A DNA stretch of 64,000 nt from Hemileia vastatrix. Taxonomy: Eukaryota; Basidiomycota; Pucciniomycetes; Pucciniales; Zaghouaniaceae. The notes below the pieces were generated by a model. It was not told the DNA's origin. It made no database searches and saw only the letters and a list, made by a program, of their open reading frames with translations. Where the stretch lies: positions 21,782,501 to 21,846,500 of the forward strand of contig JASXTE010000015.1 in NCBI GenBank assembly GCA_030280995.1. The letters are read 5' to 3'. Shown in pieces: positions 1 through 10,206 of this stretch. The position numbers and the translations under genes were made by a program. Each line of letters starts with the position of its first letter. The first letter of the stretch is position 1.

Positions 1-1505
1 TAACCACCCATAATATCACCCAAAACATAACACACCCTTCCAGCGAAAGCATCAACAAAATCCTCTGCACTTGGTGGCATACCAGTGTCCTTGATAGTGA
101 CTCTATTCAAGGCTCTAAGATCATGAACCACCCTCAATTTTCCATTCTGCTCTTTTACACAGAAAACCGGACTTGAGTGGCTGGAAGTCAATTTTTCGTA
201 TAACCCAGTCCTGACTCTTTCCATAACAATCTCTACAAAATCCTCTCTAATAGCGGCTGGAATCGGAATAGGTTTGATTTGCCAAGGTTCATGGCAAACC
301 ACAGGAATCAAGTAAGGTTCCCCATAAGAGTGCTTCAATACACCCCTTTCCTCCTCAACAAACGCCACAGCTTTTTCCCTTAGCACAATAACGTGCAACA
401 ACAACTTCTTTTCTTCCTCAGACAACCACCCATCAGGACCAAAATTAACAACTTTCAACCTTTCCATGGTCACCCTAGCCGTCTCTATAAATTCTGTAGG
501 ATTCTTCACCAAAGGAGTACAGTACGGATCTCTCGACAAAGGCGGATTCAAGCCCACAGGCATAGGCTCATTGACAGGCCTAATCTTCTGCGCTACCTTC
601 TTATACTTTGCCGCTCCACCTTCAACTTGAGAGATCTTCAGGAAATCTTCACCACCAGACCTGGTACAAAAACCAAGGGTTTCCCCATTGCTCACATGTG
701 TGGCCAAGGTAATGTTTTTGAAAGGTGTAGAAGAAACCCTAGTGGTGCACAATTGGGAAGACTTACTTTTACACCCCAATCTCACCACTCCAAAACTTTT
801 CCACAATTCCACATCTTCATCCTCACTTCCAACTTCCAAATCTTCAAATCTTGATTCATCTTCTGAATCACATCTTCTAAAATTGTACAGTTTATCCTCA
901 TGCTGGAGGCCCAAAAATTGATCTTGATGATCTTCTCTCTTCATAATTTTCTGCAGTTTAACCTCATGCTGGAGGCCCAAAAATAGATCTTGACAATCTT
1001 CACAAAAACATTTTGCATCTTCTTTCTTCATTATCTTCAGATTTTTTTCTTGATTTTCATGAATTATCATGAAATTTTTATCTTCTTTTCTTGAGTTTTC
1101 TTCTGACCTACAAAAATAACCAGGAGTTTTCCCAATGCTCACAGGTGTGGCCCAGGTAATGTTTTTGAAAGGTGTAGAAGAAACCCTAGCGGTGCACAAT
1201 TGGGAGGACTTAATTTTAGACCCCAATCTCACCGCCCCAAAACTTTTCTGCATATCTTTCAATAAAGATATATAACCAATCTTCTTCCTTGAACTTGAAT
1301 TAAAAATAATTAAGAATCTTGAGAGAGAACAGAGACTTGATAAAAAACTTGATGAATACTTGCAGAGAAGAGAAACATTAAAAAGAGAAAGTTGAAAATC
1401 CACTTGGTATATCTTCAAGGGAGCTGACCTACTACAACCTAGGATTTCCTCATCTTGGGGAGAGGTTGTAGCACTAGGGTGATCAGCCCTCATTACTCTA
1501 AAAAA
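1..1505 (-). CDS. pol: A1 pol frame: linker plus N-terminal reverse transcriptase, cut by window edge
   Basis: One minus-strand frame stays open from the frameshift site near 1505 to the left edge, about 500 codons. Its first two thirds are a charged linker carrying a duplicated module. Its last third is the start of a Ty3/gypsy reverse transcriptase: a stretch with PIPIPAAIRED, then SSPVFCVKEQNGKLRVVHDL and ALNRV, ending before the YxDD box. The frame is -1 relative to the Gag-protease frame upstream and has no obvious start codon of its own, so it is probably expressed by frameshifting. The RT identification is firm; the linker function is unknown. RT makes cDNA from element RNA in cytoplasmic particles. 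Unlike the gag part, this section has no in-frame stop. Confidence 0.85.
661..1250 (-). repeat. Tandem duplication inside the A1 pol linker
   Basis: Segments 661-802 and 1107-1250 are near copies. Both encode a K-S-F-G-x-V-R-L-G module followed by VSSTPFKNIT. Between them a second, 66-base unit is repeated (starting at 888 and 954), each encoding LGLQHE followed by a lysine-rich stretch. Both duplications keep the pol frame open. Confidence 0.8.
1418..1505 (-). promoter_or_regulatory. Candidate -1 ribosomal frameshift signal (slippery heptamer and stem-loop)
   Basis: In the Gag-protease frame the minus strand reads T TTT TTA at 1499-1505, a classic X XXY YYZ slippery heptamer, two codons before that frame's TAA (1493-1495). 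A one-base backward slip enters the open pol frame exactly. Eight bases downstream begins a potential structure: an outer stem between 1483-1490 and 1418-1427 (eight pairs with a two-base bulge) encloses a perfect nine-pair stem, CTACAACCT with AGGTTGTAG (1463-1471 with 1432-1440). Seen directly; the function is inferred from known retroelement signals. Confidence 0.75.
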
Positions 1506-2116
1506 GACAGACTCTCAATAGATCCTGAGCCGCACTCCAAAAAACCAGAGGCAGCACACACTTCCTTCCTTCCCCTGAAACAGTCCATGCACTGGCACAT
1601 TGAAGATAAACCAGGCCTGGTCTCCCAACCATCCTCTCCAGGGGATGACAACCTCATGTGAAGTCTCCTTTTATCTTCACCAGTCAACTCCAAACTGATT
1701 CCCAAATCAATTTGATAACCAATTCTTGCCTGAAAATCCATCAAGAATGGCCCACCCAAAACTGCTTTTACATTAAATTTAGCAATGTAAAAATGAACCT
1801 TCCCTGAGGCTCCGCCAGCATCTAACTTCACAAACTCTGAAGTTCCAACCAATTCAGTGACATGGCCACCGATCCCTCTCAAATTCCCACCAATACCAGT
1901 TTTGATGGGGAGGCCCATATGAGTTGCCTCAAACAAAGAAATCAGGTTTATATGAGAACCTGAATCCACCAATGCCCTTGCCTCCCTGCCATTCAGAGTG
2001 ACATTGACATATCCCAGAGGAGCAGAAAAATGAGTTTCCAACCCCTCGCCAAAATTTTTAGCAGAATCACAAATGTATTCTACCTCACCAAATGAAACTC
2101 TTCTCCTGGTAAACAA
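1493..2116 (-). CDS. A1 retropepsin (aspartic protease) domain
   Basis: This 207-residue stretch carries ALVDSGSHINLIS, with the catalytic D-S-G triad of retroviral-type proteases, and later a hydrophobic AVLGGPFLMDF segment resembling the ILG motif. It continues the gag frame, separated from it only by an in-frame TAA at 2120-2122. Its own stop at 1493-1495 lies just past the slippery heptamer. The protease would cleave the Gag-Pol precursor. The stop between gag and protease is either decay or readthrough; I favour decay because gag has two more. Confidence 0.85.
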   Translation of the reverse strand: MFTRRRVSFGEVEYICDSAKNFGEGLETHFSAPLGYVNVTLNGREARALVDSGSHINLISLFEATHMGLPIKTGIGGNLRGIGGHVTELVGTSEFVKLDAGGASGKVHFYIAKFNVKAVLGGPFLMDFQARIGYQIDLGISLELTGEDKRRLHMRLSSPGEDGWETRPGLSSMCQCMDCFRGRKEVCAASGFLECGSGSIESLSFLE

Positions 2117-2119
2117 CTT

Positions 2120-3895
2120 TTATTGCCTATCAGTCAACGCTGGACTGATAGCATAAAATTCCCCATAAGATAGGGAAACCTGACCCTGATTCATCCTTTC
2201 CAGGACAGAGTCCATAACGTTAACTTGACCAGACACTACTGGCCTCTCAAAGTGAGCCCTTGGCTTCACCACCTTGGTCCTAGAAGCTTCTTTAGGACCA
2301 GCACCACCATCAGATTTACCATTAACAGGAACCAAACCATATCCCTCACCAGAACCTCTGACTCCAGCAGGCTTTGGCAATGAAGCCAAAGGGACATCCT
2401 CCTCAGAGTCAGAATCCACCTCCATCGGAATCGGCTCACCATTCATGTCCAATGCACCAAAACTAGGGGGGCCCATGTCAGCCATACCCTTCTGCATCTT
2501 ATAGAGCTCCTCTTTGCTGTACCGCTTCCTAGCTGCACTCAGCTTAAGATCCACCTTTGAAGCATTTGGCTTTGGTTGGGCCTGAGAACTGCTCTTAGGC
2601 CTTCCCACCTTTCCTGCTTCCACATCATAAACACCAGCAAATCATTCACCACTTGACTGTCCACCACAAGAATACAACTCCAAACCACCAAAGGAAGTAG
2701 AAAAAGAGACCTTATTGACCTCCTTCCTCTTTCCCTTCGTATCCTCATTCTCCTTACCAGAAGACTTCCCTTGATCAGGAATCTCCTCAAACCTTGGCCT
2801 CCTTTGATTGAGACCTCCCCTTCTCCTGACCAAATCAACAGGAGCCTGCCCCTCACTGGGCCTAACAAAAGAACCATCAGGGAACTTGAAAACCCTGCCA
2901 TCAAATTCCACCATTCCTTCAGACACATCTCTGTTCAATGCCCAACAATCATTTGACCTGTGCCCCCTCCTGCTGCAACAAGAGCAGACCCAAGGATCAC
3001 CCCTACCAGCCCTCCTATAAAAATCTCTGGGCTGAGAAGGTGCCTTATTGACCTTCTTAGCCTCCTGAACAAAAATATGCAGCTGCTTTGTAAGATCAGC
3101 CAACTGCTCCACCATTGGGTCCCTCTCCTGTTTGGGAACCTGCACCAATTTTTTCTCCTCCTTCTTCTCCCTAACTTCCTCTTCAGCCAAAGCCTCACTT
3201 ACTTTGCTGACATACTTGACACACCCCTCCTGATAGGTGTCCACAGCCAATAACTTCAAATGGGCCTCAACAGCCTCCTTCAACTTATCCAAGGCAGGCA
3301 ACTTCTGGTCCCCGTTAGAAAGAGTCTTCATCAATTCCTTTCTTGAAAACTCCTTCAACACATCCATCCTGACATCTCTAGCCAGGGCAGACCAAAAAAC
3401 ATCCTTGACAGCATTTTCATGTGCCATCTCCTCCACTTCCACCAAGTATTCTACCACAGGATCAAACTGTAGCAGAAACTTCCTGTAACTATGTAAGTTA
3501 CCAACACCACCATAAGATTGCCATTCACTGACAACCTTGTTCAGATCCACCATAGTGAACCTGACACCCCATCTATCCACCATCTCCCCACACAACAATT
3601 TCCAATCCCTCTTCTTGTAGTCATACATGGCCACAATCTCATTCTCCACTCACCTATCACCAATGAAGAAGATTATTTGCTTCACCATGTCCAGGTAGGA
3701 AGCACCATCCACTCCAGCAGCAGTTTCATACTTCTCTAGAAACCACTTGACATCCTCCCCATTAAACTTGGTACCATCCCAAGTTTTAATCATCACACAC
3801 TCCCTAACCATCACAGAAGGAGGACCATCCCCCCCACTGACAGTCACCACAGGAATAGCAGAACCAGAAGCCATTCCTCCAGACCAAAACTCCAA
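2120..3895 (-). pseudogene. gag: A1 gag, interrupted by in-frame stops
   Basis: The single minus-strand frame starts with an ATG at 3895, about 50 bases inside the primer-binding site. It runs through a capsid-like helical region to a canonical zinc knuckle, CSCCSRRGHRSNDC (C-x2-C-x4-H-x4-C), then a basic, low-complexity tail. Stops at 3650-3652 (TGA), 2642-2644 (TGA) and 2120-2122 (TAA) break it without changing frame. At the second, the related copy A4 at 38028 onward reads through, so that stop is a private mutation. Gag would package element RNA into particles. Confidence 0.85.
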
Positions 3896-3945
3896 AAAGA
3901 GCCAACCAAAGAAAACAGATATTCCAAAAAACTAGCAAGTTCTAA

Positions 3946-3962
3946 CCCCACGTTGGGTGCCA
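3946..3962 (-). promoter_or_regulatory. A1 primer-binding site
   Basis: Four bases inside the LTR end the minus strand reads TGGCACCCAACGTGGGG. It starts with the TGG complementary to a tRNA CCA end and has the usual length and position of a primer-binding site. I do not assign the tRNA. Confidence 0.7.
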
Positions 3963-3966
3963 GAAA

Positions 3967-4702
3967 TGTAGAAAATCCTATAGTACTAGCTATAGGCCTT
4001 GACCAAGGGAGTTGGAGAAAACCAGAGAGAAAATCCCCTGTCCCTTTAGAAAAATAGAGCGAGATTTACTTGCTAAAGTAAGTTGGTTCCTGTTTTGCTA
4101 AAGCTCCTTTTTAACACACTTGACTGCTTGATGAGCCAAGAAAGTAGTCCCCAGATAGACTACCAGACCAAAGAACTGAAATGTAGAACAATTTCCACAC
4201 CAGAGACAGCAAAGATACTTGATGTAGGCTGCAAATCCACACCAGAGACAGCAATAATACTTGCTATAGCTTGCAAGACTATAACAGAGAAACAGTTGCC
4301 AAAGTTAAGTTAAATGAAGAACTCACTTGCAACAAACACAGCCAAATTGTGGCCAGAAAACAGTGAAAACTGAGTGAGGAACAAGGATATCACCTCCGGA
4401 TGGTTGTATGATAGTTAAGGTTGCCCCAAACTGTCTTATTCACTATGTACACACAGACCACTAAGAGCCCATGCGCACCCACCAATCTGGCGCCTGTACC
4501 TGCCAAATTGCATAAAAAACCCTCCTGAAGCGCTCCCCAACCTCTTAAAACAGAGGCGGGCGGGCCGCCTGACGTTGGAGATGCCGCCTGAAGCAGCCCA
4601 GCCTCCCTGAAGCCAGAAAACCAATAAAAACAACTAATCTACTTAGAAAAATTAGCTACAACTACTAAAACCTTTAAAACACAGAATTTCACTATAACAA
4701 CA
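3967..4702 (-). repeat. A1 5' LTR
   Basis: The minus strand runs from TGTTGT (4702) to CTACA (3967), the same termini as the LTR at 4780-5709. The U5 side shares the CTTGACCAAGG / CTATAGCTAGTACTA blocks with the LTRs ending at 5709 and 38749. A 42-base unit is repeated twice (from 4195 and 4237), as in A4. The outer boundary is less certain, because similarity to 5774-5854 continues to about 4753. Confidence 0.75.
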
Positions 4703-4779
4703 TTAAGACATGAAATATAGAGAAAAATTAGCTCTATCCAATGGTACTAAGCACTTAATCCTAAGACTTAAGGTTAGCC
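4703..4779. other. Spacer between two group A LTRs
   Basis: No gene is visible. Bases 4671-4753 resemble 5774-5854 on the other side of the next LTR (shared core ATATAGAGA, then CTATCCAATG). This suggests that both segments derive from one older group A LTR that the 4780-5709 LTR entered, or from a duplication. Confidence 0.4.
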
Positions 4780-5709
4780 TGTTGTGGTGATCCAAACCTG
4801 GGTAGGCCTTTGGAGTGCATATTTTGGGGTATTTGGTATGTAGGATGTTATTGGGTTTATAGTGTTATTAGTGGATTTTTTCATATTTAGGAGATAGTTA
4901 GTAGTGTTTATGGAGGCTTAATCTAGGGTCACTTGTTATGTCTCAGCTTAATGTCCTTTCTTTTCTCTTCATTTTGGTATCCCTTATGGGTGGTTACCTT
5001 GCTTTATAGGGTAGTTATGGTGTTGTTATTGGTATTTATCGGATGTTTATTTCTTAGTGGTGCTTATGTAGGCTTAAGCTAGGGTAACTTATTATGTCTC
5101 AGCTTATTTTCCTTCATTTTCTTTTCATTTTGGTATGTCTTATGTGTGTTTATCTTGTTTATTAGTGAAGTTATGGGTTTTTAGGGTTTTTTAGGGTTTT
5201 GATGGGTTGTATGGGTGTTTTAGGGCCTAGAAGCGGCCTGCCTGCCCCTAAGAGGAGCCGCCTCCAAGCGGCCTGGCCGCCTGGGCACTGGGGAGGCGCT
5301 AAAATGCACTTTTATGCATGAAAAAGGCTGGGAAAGCTGGATTTTGGCTAAGGAATTGGTCAGGGTGGTCTGTGCACTGGCTGTATGATGCGTGTGTGGG
5401 AAGATTTTTAGGGAATCATCTTATCTCTTTATATCATCGCCTATCTGTTCCTCACTTTCTCATTGTCTTGTGTTTTGTTGGAATATAGTACTTTTCATTT
5501 CAACTCTATCTGGTTGTCTGTCTGGGACTATTATCTTCACTTTTTAAGGGGTCAAGAGTGTTTAATTAGAGGGTCTAGCAAAAAGATCTCCAATTTGCTG
5601 CAACAGGTCAATCTCACTTGTTTTTCTAAAGGGACAGGGGTTATTCTTTCTGGTTTTACTCCAACTCCCTTGGTCAAGGCCTATAGCTAGTACTAAAGGA
5701 TTGTCTACA
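4780..5709 (+). repeat. Solo or orphan group A LTR, plus orientation
   Basis: It begins TGTTGTGGTGATCC and ends TTGTCTACA, with the group A U5 signature CTTGGTCAAGGCCTATAGCT just before the end. No internal element sequence adjoins either side, so it is a solo LTR or a deletion relic. No clear 5-bp TSD is seen. A roughly 156-base internal tandem duplication (about 4895-5050 and 5051-5206) shares GCTTAA-CTAGGGT and TATGTCTCAGCTTA. A GC-rich patch with repeated GCGGCCTG lies at 5228-5290. Confidence 0.7.
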
Positions 5710-5977
5710 CCATAAAACACGAAAAACAAAATTAAACAGCAATCTTTTATATATGAAAAATGAGGAAATGACCCCTTAAAACTCAGAATATGAAAAATGT
5801 CTTCAAAACATAAAATATAGAGAGAAACCAGGGCTATCCAATGATAGTACCCACATACCCGCAGACCCAATATCCACGGAATAAAACCAGAAAAATACCC
5901 AATTCCTTAACAGATGTCAATTAAGACATGCACAAACAGCGCCAAATCACACAACAAAGGCCCCTGCCAATGTTGGA
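5710..5977. other. Non-coding junction between A LTR and truncated B1
   Basis: No gene is visible. The right part joins B1 in the middle of its reverse transcriptase (homology ends near 5978), so B1 has lost the rest of pol and its 3' LTR here. Confidence 0.4.
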
Positions 5978-7645
5978 AGACCACACCGTATAAGTATTTA
6001 GTGCTATATAATCAACACATAACCTTGCTTTATCTTTCTCATAAGAAATTAGGACAGGTGAGATAACACAATATTTAGGTGTTTCAACTACCTTTTCAAT
6101 AATATTCATTTTTAAAAGGGTAGAGATATTGTCTTCAATATCTTTTCTCTTTGTGGGAGAAGCAGGATAAGGCTTCTTATTTAAACCAGGTGGTATATCA
6201 GTTAATGGACAAGACAATGAAAGTTTCATTTCTTCCTTAACTAATCCTAGTTCATTTGACCCATGAGCAAAGGCCATAGGAAAAGATTTTATCAATTTGA
6301 TGATGGAATCTTTATCCTTACCAAAAAGTTGTTATCCAAAAGAAGCATTGTCAATTTTAGAAATAAGAGCATGCATTTCCTTTGTAGACCTTCCTTTATA
6401 TTGAATGACAGAATTACATGTGTTCAAATCTGGTTTTAACAGTTTTTTGGGGGAGGAAATCTTAAATTTTCTCTTCCCATTCATCCCCATTGTGAAGCAT
6501 TGGTTTGAAGGATCTAATTTTATGCCATACTTGGTTAAAATTTCATTTCCTATGATAAACCAACTGCTTAAATTATCATTTTTCACAAATACAAATTTAC
6601 AAATAGCTCTTACAAAGCCATGGTTATATTTAAAAAACACTGTGGCTTTGTATTTACCAAAGGGGGACATAACAGAGCCATAACCTCTCCAATTTTCAGA
6701 AGTGATAGGCATCAGTTTTGATTTATAGTCTTGATCCACTGAAGTAAGTGCTTTTTCAGATACTACACTTCCTCCAGCTCCAGAATTCAGAACAACTTCA
6801 ATGCTGGTTCCATTGATCAAGAGTGGTGCTTTGAGAGGGGAAATAACAATTGAGCTATTCTAAATGTTCCTTATGATCTCAGCATCCTCAACTGTAGATA
6901 AATCATTATTATCAATATCAATAGTATTTAAATAATGAGTATCTTCTTCCAGCATCAAGATTTCTTGTTTAGATTCATATGAAATATTGCTGGCACAATC
7001 ACTTGAAGTATCATCCAGTGCTAATGTGTCATCAGGCTGCTCCTCAGTTTTTTCAACAATATTTATCCTCTTGTCACAAACATGGCCTTTCTGGCAATTC
7101 CTGTTGCACTTGAAGCAAGTGTTTGTTGCATACTTTTTTGGTGCAACAGGGACAGAAGGTTTACCAATCTTTTCCAGAGGTTTCTGTTGGTAAGTGGAGG
7201 GTTTCTCCAAAGGGGTCCTAGGAATGAATCTTCTGGAATCATACTTGTTGTTTAGAAGGATCTCATTACAAGTATTAATGAAGGAAGAAGGCTCTTTGGA
7301 GAACTCAGTCCTGGCCAATATCAAGTCTCTCAAAGACATTGGTAATTTATAAAGGATCCTGTCCTTTCATAACTCAAACTCCATATTTGGGTCCATTGCC
7401 CTCAAGATTATTACAAGTTTCACTAAGAACTCAATAGGTTTATCAGTAGAAGAGCTATATCTAGTTTCCTCATACTGCCTTTGTTGAGCCATCCTGAACT
7501 TGGAGCCACCAAATTGTGCTTTAATCAATTTTTTCCAATCTTCCGATGAGTAGTCATTCCTATCCAGGAGAACAGATTCATACCAAATTAGGGCCACATT
7601 GGTAAACAAAGAAATTAACTTAGACACAATTTCCTCATCTGGGAG
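5978..7645 (-). pseudogene. B1 gag (C-terminal part), protease and RT start, broken
   Basis: Reading from 7645 leftwards: gag capsid-like region (ALIWYESVLL, QFGGSKFRMAQQR), zinc-knuckle-like CFKCNRNCQKGHVC near 7080-7125, protease core VVLNSGAGGS near 6785, then the RT start (PKYCVISPVLISYEKDKARL). The catalytic protease Asp is changed to Asn (NSG instead of DSG). Stops interrupt it at 7367-7369 (a Trp codon in B4), 6860-6862 and 6332-6334. Homology ends abruptly after NTYTV near 5978. It is the direct continuation of the gag that starts at 9591, with D1 inserted between. Confidence 0.85.
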
Positions 7646-7648
7646 TTT

Positions 7649-8535
7649 CACCACGCAATATGGGGGGCGGACTTGCTAGCAAGTCCGCAACCTTGAACCC
7701 TAATTCATATCTTTTTGAGCACACATTGAGGAAGTGATGAAACCATCATGAAGAAGTATTGAATTTACTTTGAACACACCTTGAAGCTCATGTGAACACA
7801 AATGGGGCTACAAGGGCTGGAAAGGCTGGAGAGAGGGGTGAGGAAGGGTGTATGGGGTAGCGAAAAGGTTGGGAAAGAGTTGGAAGGGAAGATTAAGGGT
7901 TCCGAGGCATTTTAAATGAAGAAAAGGGTCTGGGAGAGGTTGAGAGGGGTGAAATGGGGATCAAAAGAGGATGGCATACAATGGGGCTGGGAGGATAGCA
8001 AAAGGCATGGGAAGGGAAGACAAGCATGTGTTGATAGAATTGAAAGGGATGGAGATTGGTGCAAACAGAGTGTGAAAATAGGAGGATGAACTCTGTTCTT
8101 CGGGCGAAGAACAGAGTTCACTTCCATAAAATATTAGCTGAAACATAGTTTTCAATTCTGTAAAAACAGTTGTAAGTAATAGAAAAAGTCACTGATTTTT
8201 TTTATATGTAATCTGAAATTTTTTAATAAAATTATTGTATTTAAGAATTGCAATATTGTCAATCAATTTTTATTGATCAAATTAATTTAATAAAGTATTA
8301 TTTTAATAAGCTGTTTCAAAAAATACTTTGCATTGAGTAGACTCATGGAATGATTTTTTCTGGCTTCGATTCAGTTATCCTCACACTTTCACTATGTTTT
8401 CAATATAGATCCATTGTTATTTGTGTGATACTTCAAGTGAAAGTTCAGTATTACTTCAGTCTGAGTTCCATCTGATTTCCATCTGACTTCAAGTTGCGGA
8501 CTTGCTAGCAAGTCCTCCCCCTATATTGCGTGGTG
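7649..8535. mobile_element. D1: 887-bp non-autonomous CACTA-like element
   Basis: The ends are inverted copies: CACCACGCAATATGGGGG at 7649 and its reverse complement ending at 8535. The element is flanked by TTT on both sides (7646-7648 and 8536-8538). The interrupted gag codons resume exactly, giving a 3-bp TSD. Next to each TIR is the perfect palindrome GGACTTGCTAGCAAGTCC (7669-7686 and 8498-8515). The terminus resembles CACTA; the D2 right end is exactly CACTA on its minus strand. A purine-rich arm fills 7800-8060. No transposase is present, so mobilisation in trans is assumed. Confidence 0.85.
8088..8119. repeat. Perfect 14-bp hairpin inside D1
   Basis: GAACTCTGTTCTTC (8088-8101) is followed by loop GGGC and the exact reverse complement (8106-8119). 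A decayed version is at 37562-37595 in D3, and a further relic lies near 24410 in D2. Confidence 0.8.
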
Positions 8536-8538
8536 TTT

Positions 8539-9591
8539 GTAAGAATTTTTTGAGTTATCAATTCTGCAAATGAATTGCTGCCAATCAGAAGAAGAATCAC
8601 CATCAAATGATGGGTACTGGTCAATTTTTAGCCAATTCTTTTGATTTGAAAGAGCCTCCTTAGTATTAGCTTGTTTCTGAGTAAGAAGCAGCTGTAACTC
8701 CTCCAATTGTGCAGTAATCTCATTGTTTAATACTTCTGTTGAAGATCCTGGTGCATCATCGATTTTTGATGGAAACTCAGTGGTATCAACAGGCATTTCT
8801 GAATCTAATTTTAATTTAGATGAACTAGCAAAAGGTAAACTTGGAGCATCCTGTACCATATGTTCCTTCAAAGAAGTTTCAGAATATCTTTGATCATTAA
8901 ACAATGAATTCAATTTTTCTTCAATAGTGGTTAGTCTGTTTTTCATTCTGGGAAGACCAGATAAACTCTCATTGATTGTTGCAAAATATAACTGATTTTT
9001 ATTTTGAAAAGATGAATAATGGTCATTCAATCTTTTCAGATTCATCTTATCTATCTCCAGCTCCTGGCAACAGGAAGATACAGTATCTTGCAGTTTAGAC
9101 AAATCATTTTTGATATTTTGCCATAAAGCAACTTTCTTTTCATGGGTTGCCTTGTAATGAAACAAATCATCAGAAACTCTCTGTAATTCACTCCTTAATG
9201 CTTGATAACCCTGTTCAGTTAACAAACTATTATATTTCTGAGTCAATTTCATGTTGTTCATTGTATGATTTTGTTTAGCAATAATATCCCTAAAATATTC
9301 ATCATTAATGTTAGCTACATCTGGAGTGTTTCTCGATAAGGAAACAGAGTAACTTTCCAGATTCTCATAAAACTCAGGCTCAAGTGTTTCATCAATAATA
9401 GCCATATCAGGATTTATCATTGAAGTAGCAATTACAACTAAAGTTTTAGATACATTTGAAATATGAGCAATTTTTCTACTGTTCTCAGCCTCTATAGGTC
9501 TCACAGTCTCATCTCTTCTTCCAGAATTACCTGAAGGAACTGAATCAGTTACAAGAAATGGTACTTTAAATTCAATAGAGGGGCTTACCAT
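8539..9591 (-). CDS. gag: B1 Gag-Pol N-terminal part
   Basis: The frame starts at the ATG 9589-9591 in the context GCCATGG, which overlaps the stop of ORF-X (ATGGTAA). It continues leftwards without a stop into D1 at 8538. It encodes a Ser/Thr-rich start (MVSPSIEFKVPFLV), a long region of likely coiled coil, and the conserved lead-in to the capsid region (NWLKIDQYPSFDGDSSSDW). The same segment is conserved in B3, B4 and B5. The frame is also open upstream to 10206, which could give an N-extended protein from unspliced RNA, but that stretch is less conserved than the overlapping ORF-X frame. Confidence 0.75.
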
Positions 9592-10206
9592 GGCTTGGGC
9601 CAGACTTGGATGTGGTTGTTCTTTCTCCTTCTTCCTCCTTGATAGGGATGAGGAGGAGTTGGATTGAACTGATTTGTTCTTGAAGGACCTGCCTGAGGTG
9701 CTTGTTGCTGTTGCTGTTGGGACAGATAATCCCACTGGGTGTTCAGCCAATCCCACTTCCACTTTGGGACTTCCACCTTTCCTTGTTGCTGGGGGGCCAG
9801 TTGTGGAAGGGCTTTTGGAGGAGGAGGTTTCTTCTTCTCCTGAAGAAAATACTCTATGTTTCTCACCTTGTCTTCTAGACAGTCTATTCTTGACCTCAGC
9901 TTGAGGTTTTCTGTCCTCAACTCCTTGATGAGAGTAGAGAGATTTTTTACCTGCTGGTTTAAGGGCATCTTTTTTATCTTGAAGCCTTTGGGAAGCTCTT
10001 CTGTGGGGTTTATTGAAGGTTAATGTTCCTGGGAGTTTGTCTCTACCAGAATCTCCACTTCCTCTGTTTCCACATCCTGCTTGGTTCAATGATTTATAAA
10101 TTTTAGTTAATTTTGTAGTTAAAGGAGAACTCACAGAAGTAGCCTCATCATAATCAATCAGATCAAGTTCATTTTCACATGCAGCAGAAAACCCTTGGTT
10201 AGTCAT
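9585..10206 (-). pseudogene. B1 ORF-X: two exons, overlapping coiled-coil protein, one nonsense codon
   Basis: Exon 1 is 10206-10135 (24 codons from ATG). The intron is 10134-10077 (58 nt, GTGAGT to GCAG, with a TTAACTAAAA branch-like site). Exon 2 is 10076-9585. The first exon-2 codons read D-V-E, as in all group B copies. Exon 2 encodes FKIKKMPL, a leucine-rich coiled coil (TLIKELRTENLKLRSRI), KWKWDWL, GPSR, PPHPYQ and a basic tail ending in Trp and TAA. One TAA (10020-10022) breaks it shortly after the splice junction. No known family is recognised. Confidence 0.7.

Noticed and set aside
393..921. Plus-strand ORFs in the A1 region
   Set aside because: They are antisense shadows of the open pol frame; the composition follows the complementary coding strand.
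3640..3660. AG|GTGAGT at the first gag stop of A1 as a splice donor
   Set aside because: No convincing branch site or acceptor follows that restores the frame, and the downstream codons are conserved gag sequence.
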